Shown here in pieces: positions 21,376 through 21,546 of a stretch of 21,546 nucleotides of DNA. How positions within the stretch are numbered: the first letter of the stretch is position 1; each line of letters opens with the position of its first letter. Origin of the DNA: JAOTWJ01 sp036398175 (GTDB lineage Bacteria; Gemmatimonadota; Gemmatimonadetes; Gemmatimonadales; GWC2-71-9); assembly GCA_036398175.1 (NCBI GenBank), contig DASWHL010000046.1:1-21546 (forward strand). The letters are read 5' to 3'. Both the position numbers and the translations under genes were made by a program. The notes below the pieces were generated by a model. That model made no database searches and was not told the origin of the DNA. It was given only the letters and a program-made list of their open reading frames with translations.

Positions 21376-21546
21376 GTGCCCACCGACACCCTGTGGCTCC
21401 AGGCGCTCGTCACCATTGGCTTCGGGGCCCTGGCGGGGGGGCTCACCAACGCGGTCGCCATCTGGATGCTGTTCCATCCGCACCGGCGCCGCGGGCTGGG
21501 CCGATTCGGAATCCAGGGAGCCATTCCAAAGAACCGGGAGCGTCTC
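21376..21546 (+). CDS. DUF445 membrane protein, N-terminal part, runs off the right edge
   Basis: 57 codons from a GTG at 21376, with GGAG about 8-9 bp upstream. The first membrane helix contains the DUF445 signature (GFGALAGGLTNAVAIWMLFH), followed by basic residues and FGIQGAIPKNRERL, equivalent to the PG.IPKRRE segment of the family. These are inner-membrane proteins of unknown function, of the YheB/YjiN type. The gene is divergent from ffh, across the inverted 7-bp repeat block. Confidence 0.8.
   Translation, partial: MPTDTLWLQALVTIGFGALAGGLTNAVAIWMLFHPHRRRGLGRFGIQGAIPKNRERL

Overview
The window is high-GC bacterial chromosome, densely coded on both strands. Lipobox signals, a MltD-type lipoprotein transglycosylase and secreted peptidase and DUF547 proteins point to a diderm. 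The gene mix (multiheme NapC/NirT cytochrome, secreted M24 peptidase, lipoprotein amidohydrolase, zinc-ribbon Ser/Thr kinase, SWIB protein) fits a Gemmatimonadota-like or related soil/sediment lineage. That assignment is inference; no phylogenetic marker was searched.

Layout. 1-194: tail of an unrecognised minus-strand gene. 316-1821: membrane-anchored seven-heme cytochrome, followed by a fragment of an Hsp20 gene (1806-2027, minus). 2151-4597: secreted M24 metallopeptidase and a PLP D-threonine aldolase/D-serine dehydratase-like enzyme, 11 bp apart. 4601-6123 (minus): a HisA-HisI-HisE triple-domain fusion, preceded by a hisF remnant that lacks the N-terminal half and the seventh strand. 6187-7827 (minus): lipoprotein amidohydrolase. 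7828-8173: intergenic region rich in palindromes. 8174-10388: holB-moaC-transglycosylase operon with two ATGA overlaps. 10405-12882 (minus): MltD-like LysM transglycosylase with three small unknown genes upstream. 13032-13823 (minus): DUF547. 14072-14350: small membrane protein. 14514-14586 (minus): tRNA-Lys(UUU). 14667-15800 (minus): zinc-ribbon Ser/Thr kinase. 15935-16471: GNAT. 16518-16701: array of about nine G-rich repeats spaced 21-24 bp. 16766-17062: SWIB gene with a lysine-rich tail. 17218-21096 (minus): classic ffh-rpsP-rimM-trmD-rplS-rnhB operon. 21150-21336: large inverted array of 7-bp repeats. 21376-end: start of a DUF445 membrane protein.

How they work together. Most of the window is housekeeping: SRP targeting, ribosome assembly and tRNA modification, RNase HII, clamp-loader delta prime, molybdopterin synthesis and wall turnover. 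The less ordinary parts are the rearranged histidine genes, the repeat array whose last unit lies inside the putative promoter of the SWIB gene, the inverted 7-bp repeat block between ffh and the DUF445 gene, and the overlapping operator-like palindromes upstream of holB. Several genes (holB, the GNAT, ffh) have a -10-like element so close to the start codon that their mRNAs should be leaderless or nearly so.
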